Source: Rhyacophila brunnea | Taxonomy: Eukaryota > Arthropoda > Insecta > Trichoptera > Rhyacophilidae | DNA: 64,000 nucleotides | Assembly: GCA_022495005.1 (NCBI GenBank) | Contig: JAGYXB010001010.1 | Location: forward strand, 1,736,001-1,800,000 | Direction of reading: 5' to 3' | Program-made: the position numbers and the translations under genes | Shown: piece after piece, positions 61,490 to 64,000 of the stretch | Layout of the letters: every line of letters begins with the position of its first letter | How positions within the stretch are numbered: position 1 is the stretch's first letter | The notes under the pieces: generated by a model | What the model was told of the DNA's origin: nothing | What the model saw: the letters and a program-made list of their open reading frames with translations, nothing else | Databases searched by the model: none

Positions 61490-63360
61490 CTAGCTAACCC
61501 GGCAAACGTTGTTCTGCCATATAAATTATTTCTAGTGAATATTTTGGTTGTTAAATAAAAAATAACGAATGTATCGTAAGTGTGTGGGGATGGGATCTAT
61601 GACAGAAAGAGGAATAGAGCGCTGTAGACGATGACCGCCGATAAAAACAAAAAAACACCAACCATTCATTTTCTCAATTCAAAATGAGTAATGATGTTCA
61701 TAATGAATGAATTACCTGTGACAGGATCTCGTTGTTTAATGTTTATGCAATATCCGTCTTGTCTCTTCCAGAAAATTAGCGGATATTGGAGAGCGTCGTA
61801 TGAACGGTGTGTGTCAGCAATGAACTCCAGATTATTGTTTCTTCTTCGAAGCACGATTTCTCGCGTCAATGTGCGGTCGCCAACCATTATTCCAGCAATG
61901 TCGTCAACAACAGGCGCATTGAATCGACGCACGTGCTCGCCAGCTGGTGTTTTATCAGGATTGATGACAATAGCGTGATTGTCACTTTGCAATTCGTGCA
62001 TGTGTGCTTTGAAGAATTTCAATAATTCATTGTGCTCATTCAATAGGGCGTCCAGTTCGCCGACGATGCGCCTTGCATTAGGCGAATTGAGGTTATTGTA
62101 GCCGCAACGTATGCGCATCCACACGATTGATGTCCTCACCGCCCATGAAGTAGATTTGTGAAAAGTTATGTGGTTCGTTTGGCATTGGCAGCAATAAGCC
62201 TACTTTGTGGTATACTTGGCCTTTGATTTTGAACGTAGAATGGAATTGTTGACCATTTGCCGCAGTTTTGTGAATTATTTATGTTGCTCCGAACGAAGTC
62301 ATTTGGAAGCATGAATTGAATGTGCGAATGGACTTCAGAAACAGGTTTGAATCTGGAACCGTGCCGATGAGCAAGCCGTTCAATGGTTCTGGTGGTATCT
62401 CAATTTCTGGTAGTTGCACTTTTCTTGATGCGCAACACATTCCGGCTGACTCATGTTTGAATTTGAGCGCATGACAATGGGGACATTCTTTGTCCATAGC
62501 ACCAATCAGCACTTTTGGATGAGCGGAATATTAAATATCTGGCTCGTACTCGAATGCGAGACGAAGGAACAAAGCGGATGTAAATGTTCGATGTACTTGT
62601 TGGCGTTGCCGGTCATTTGATCTGCGCTGTGTTAACTACGAACCGGCGCGCTTGGCTCCGTTCTAATTGTCGTTGTTGATTTCGTTCAGCTCGTGCCTCT
62701 CGTGATTGAGATGCACGCAATTGCGACATGCTCACACGCACGTTTTTGTTATCTTGTTGGATTTGTTTGTCTGTTCTTTCTGCTCTACTATTTTGCATGT
62801 TTGTTGCTTTATTCGTCCGATGGCCCAAATGGCCCCCCTTGCGTCTTGCTGGCATTGTGCACTGTAATACACGCACACAAAAATAGATAAATAAAATAAA
62901 TCGTATAAAATTTTGCACGCACTGCGTTGTGATATGCCGAATGAAATGTCACAATGACGTGACGCTTCTCTTGAATTCTTCTCGGATGTAGCGCCATCTG
63001 TCATTCAACAACATAAATAATTTCGTTCTGTTTGAAATACGAACGACGGTTAAATTTGTTCATACAAAAAAAAATCGCGATTAAAAAATGGGAGGGTGGG
63101 GGTAGGAGGGTGAAAATTTGGGATTATAGGTATTTTTTGAAGCCAAATAATAAAAAAATACAAAAAAAAAATTAAAAAAAAACAAAAGAAAATTTTTTCT
63201 GGATAGAGATACCCTAATCACCTAGCGATATGAAATATACTTTTTGACCTATTCTCATACCTAAAAAATATACATAAAAAAATTAATAAAAATTGGTCTA
63301 GCCATTTCGGAGGAGTGCGACCACAAACATCGTGACACGAGATTTTTATATATATAGAGA
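61490..63360 (-). mobile_element. Helitron deletion derivative, both termini present
   Basis: On the minus strand the element starts TCTCTATATATATAAAAATC at 63,360 and ends CTAG at 61,490. About 11 nt before CTAG is a hairpin (GGCAGAAC AAC GTTTGCC). The insertion lies between A and T with no target duplication. TC start, CTRR end, subterminal hairpin and A/T target are the four Helitron hallmarks. At 1.87 kb it is much shorter than autonomous elements. It keeps the N-terminal part of the Helitron ORF but lacks the HUH nuclease and helicase regions. It would have to be mobilised in trans. Confidence 0.9.
61666..62855 (-). pseudogene. Helitron protein, N-terminal region only
   Basis: The ATG at 62,855 opens MPARRKGGHLGHRTNKATNM and an Arg/Gln-rich basic stretch (QQRQLERSQARR). 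Then come AFEYEPDI, a TAA, YSAHPKVLIGAMDKECPHCH with a CxxC...CC zinc-binding pattern, and GTVPDSNLFLKSIRTFNSC. A second TAA lies at 62,279-62,281. Then KIKGQVYHKVGLLLPMPN and QIYFMGGED, a frameshift near 62,105, YNNLNSPNARRIVGELDALL and SYDALQYPLIFWKRQDGY. It stops at 61,666, where full-length proteins enter the Helitron-like N-terminal/Rep domain. Two nonsense codons and at least two frameshifts make it dead. Confidence 0.85.
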
Positions 63361-63640
63361 TATGCCATATTGGAATATCATTTTAATGCTTAAATATTTT
63401 TACTGTATTATAAAATATTAAAACGATATTACATTAAAAAAAACACCTAAATAATTATTAAGACATTACGCATAATACTGATGCAATTATTATAATCAAT
63501 CTAGAGTTTATGCACAAAGACTAATGTTGCCGACATGATCACATATTTAATAGCTATACACCTCTGCAGATTTAATTAATAAAAGTTTCGTTTTCATTGT
63601 TTTTTTTCAGAAAATTTCATGAACATGATCAATCCTATAT
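63361..63640. other. AT-rich spacer between repeats
   Basis: No feature recognised. Confidence 0.5.
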
Positions 63641-63643
63641 TGT

Positions 63644-63848
63644 TAAAGGGGGACATGCTCAGCGTTGGTCAAAATGGAGCTTTTATTCTATTTTCAAAGT
63701 ATGATCCTGGACATACCTTAATTTTGAAGCCTTATTATCCTTTATATTTATGTTAAACATTTGATGACTGCATAAAGTATTTTTATTACATGAAATAGTA
63801 TTTTTTTAAACCTCTCGCTCTAATGTTTTAGAATATAGTCATATTTCA
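63644..63848 (-). repeat. Dispersed repeat family I, copy 2
   Basis: Reverse-strand match to 34,689-34,921. A shorter plus-strand piece of the same family (GGATAATAAGGCTTCAAAAT and TATAAATAGA) follows at 63,877-63,920, giving a partial inverted duplication immediately left of the next Helitron. Confidence 0.65.
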
Positions 63849-63920
63849 GTACATAAATGTGCATATTTCAGTACAAAATAAATATAACGGATAATAAGGC
63901 TTCAAAATTATATAAATAGA

Positions 63921-64000
63921 CTAGCTGACCCGGCAAACGTTGTTCGGCCATATAAATTATTTCTAGTGAATATTTTGGTTGTTAAATAAAAAATAAAGAA
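63921..64000 (-). mobile_element. 3' end of a second Helitron copy, cut by window edge
   Basis: Begins (plus strand) CTAGCTGACCCGGCAAACG and continues TTGTTCGGCCATATAAATTA, matching the 3' end of the copy at 61,490 with a few substitutions. Same orientation. The preceding base is A, again consistent with an A/T target. The element continues beyond position 64,000. Confidence 0.85.

Noticed and set aside
61691..62025. Plus-strand open frames across the Helitron
   Set aside because: They overlap the minus-strand Helitron protein, which carries the recognisable zinc-binding and downstream motifs.
1..64000. CRISPR arrays, bacterial operons, phage or plasmid modules
   Set aside because: No regularly spaced direct repeats, no dense coding and no ribosome-binding sites; all recognisable elements are eukaryotic transposons.

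Overview
The window looks like eukaryotic, non-coding, repeat-rich insect DNA, most likely from a moth or butterfly. It is very AT-rich throughout. It has no prokaryotic-style gene density and no intact protein gene. The decayed transposable elements are of types common in lepidopteran genomes: 3' ends of several non-LTR retrotransposon families, a Tc1/mariner element with DD41D spacing, a Helitron, hAT-type MITEs and tRNA-derived SINEs. The lepidopteran assignment is inference from this mix. I did not recognise a species-specific gene.

Layout. 0-10 kb: AT-rich sequence with one copy of a 350-bp dispersed repeat (1.5 kb) and two copies of a 470-bp repeat (2.4 and 5.9 kb; a third lies at 15 kb). 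10-20 kb: an RTE-like reverse transcriptase fragment on the minus strand (11.65-12.40 kb), a fold-back element carrying a tRNA-like module (14.2 kb), and the 3' end of a second non-LTR family (19.2 kb). 20-30 kb: small MITEs with terminal inverted repeats, three of them hAT-like and one with a perfect 8-bp target duplication, a tRNA-derived SINE, the only convincing candidate host exon (23,715-23,821), a third non-LTR fragment (25.5-25.8 kb) and a fold-back element with hammerhead-ribozyme-like cores (29.2-29.5 kb). 30-41 kb: a SINE split by a nested MITE (36.1-36.8 kb), an internally deleted DD41D transposase pseudogene (38.8-39.5 kb) and a hairpin of two opposed tRNA-like modules (40.8-41.1 kb). 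41-60 kb: mostly unremarkable DNA with MITEs at 44.8, 49.2 and 52.1 kb, a long inverted repeat at 53.5-54.0 kb, a candidate recursive splice site at 56.4 kb and another LINE 3' end at 59.6 kb. 60-64 kb: a 1.87-kb deletion-derivative Helitron with both termini (61,490-63,360), and the 3' end of a second copy running off the window.

Interpretation. The exon with good splice sites at 23.7 kb and the juxtaposed acceptor and donor at 56.4 kb are both on the plus strand. Together they suggest that much of the window is intronic DNA of one long host gene whose coding exons lie outside. This is a hypothesis. All three frames of the exon contain stops, so it would be a 5'UTR or non-coding RNA exon. 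Most short open frames in the window look like chance or transposon remnants. I found no CRISPR array, operon, intact tRNA or rRNA gene, or clearly new multi-gene system.
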